From Nymphaea colorata (taxonomy: Eukaryota > Streptophyta > Magnoliopsida > Nymphaeales > Nymphaeaceae): DNA of 64,000 nucleotides. Below the pieces are notes generated by a model. It did no database searches, was not told where the DNA came from, and saw only the letters and a list, made by a program, of their open reading frames with translations. The stretch is from contig NC_045144.1 in NCBI RefSeq assembly GCF_008831285.2, positions 16,665,858 through 16,729,857 of the forward strand, read 5' to 3'. Shown here in pieces: positions 63,821 through 64,000 of the stretch (its first letter is position 1; the number at the start of each line of letters is the position of its first letter). The position numbers and the translations under genes were made by a program.

Positions 63821-64000
63821 GTATGCATCCTTCTGCCACAAATGTGTCTCTTACCATTTTAAATGTCAAACACTTTGCTTGCATGGATTCCTTTTCTTGT
63901 TTGACATTGTGATTACAGATTTTGAATGACAAGCCATGCTGTTTTTAGATATTTTGGTTTGGGTCATTTCACATTTTAGGTTAAAGTTGGAGTTTTTTGT

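Noticed and set aside
1-64000. tRNA, rRNA or snRNA genes
   Set aside because: I looked for TPsiC-loop-like ggttcga(a/t)tcc with a matching acceptor stem and found no convincing case. A dedicated tRNA/Rfam scan could still find small RNAs.

Overview
This is a 64-kb piece of an AT-rich plant nuclear chromosome, almost certainly from a flowering plant. The evidence is spliceosomal introns with GT/AG borders, peroxisomal citrate synthase, a plant-type RPT5, a presequence-bearing glycyl-tRNA synthetase, plant-type MITEs and long microsatellites. The sequence alone does not let me name the species. Five protein-coding genes are supported by exon-by-exon reading with consistent splice phases.

Layout: (1) 1-3800, minus strand: the 5' two thirds of a peroxisomal citrate synthase gene, running off the left edge. 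(2) 3.8-9.4 kb: intergenic, with a TA microsatellite and a hAT-like MITE. (3) 9371-11172, minus: a complete three-exon DCC1 (sister-chromatid cohesion / alternative RFC) gene. (4) 13159-21421, minus: a complete ten-exon RPT5 (26S proteasome ATPase) gene, with a MITE in intron 6. (5) 21.5-44.7 kb: a 23-kb gene-poor block. It consists of directly repeated segments (order A-B-C, then B'-C'-A'-B''), MITEs, fragments of other genes, and a 4.5-kb tandem array. (6) 44741-49816, plus: a complete eight-exon glycyl-tRNA synthetase gene with an in-frame second start codon, suggesting organellar and cytosolic forms. (7) 50-55.8 kb: intergenic and 5'-leader sequence with a hairpin element, a GC-rich tandem duplication and compound microsatellites. 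(8) 55877 to the right edge, plus: the first seven coding exons of the TFIIIC TPR subunit (GTF3C3/TFC4 type).

The most unusual object is the 30.38-34.85 kb array. About nine roughly 0.5-kb units, read on the minus strand, each carry a damaged copy of the first catalytic exon of a PARN-like poly(A) ribonuclease (DEDD Exo I motif, ALDVEMTG), with flanking intron sequence and a tandemly duplicated core. One arginine codon shows every CpG-deamination outcome (CGA, TGA, CAA, TAA) across the units, so the array looks like an old, methylated, decaying gene-fragment satellite. Nearby lie a broken papain-family protease start (signal peptide plus I29 propeptide) and a copied piece of RPT5 intron 2. 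The block has therefore accumulated fragments of at least three genes. The intact genes are housekeeping functions (peroxisomal metabolism, replication/cohesion, proteolysis, translation, Pol III transcription) with no operon-like relationship.
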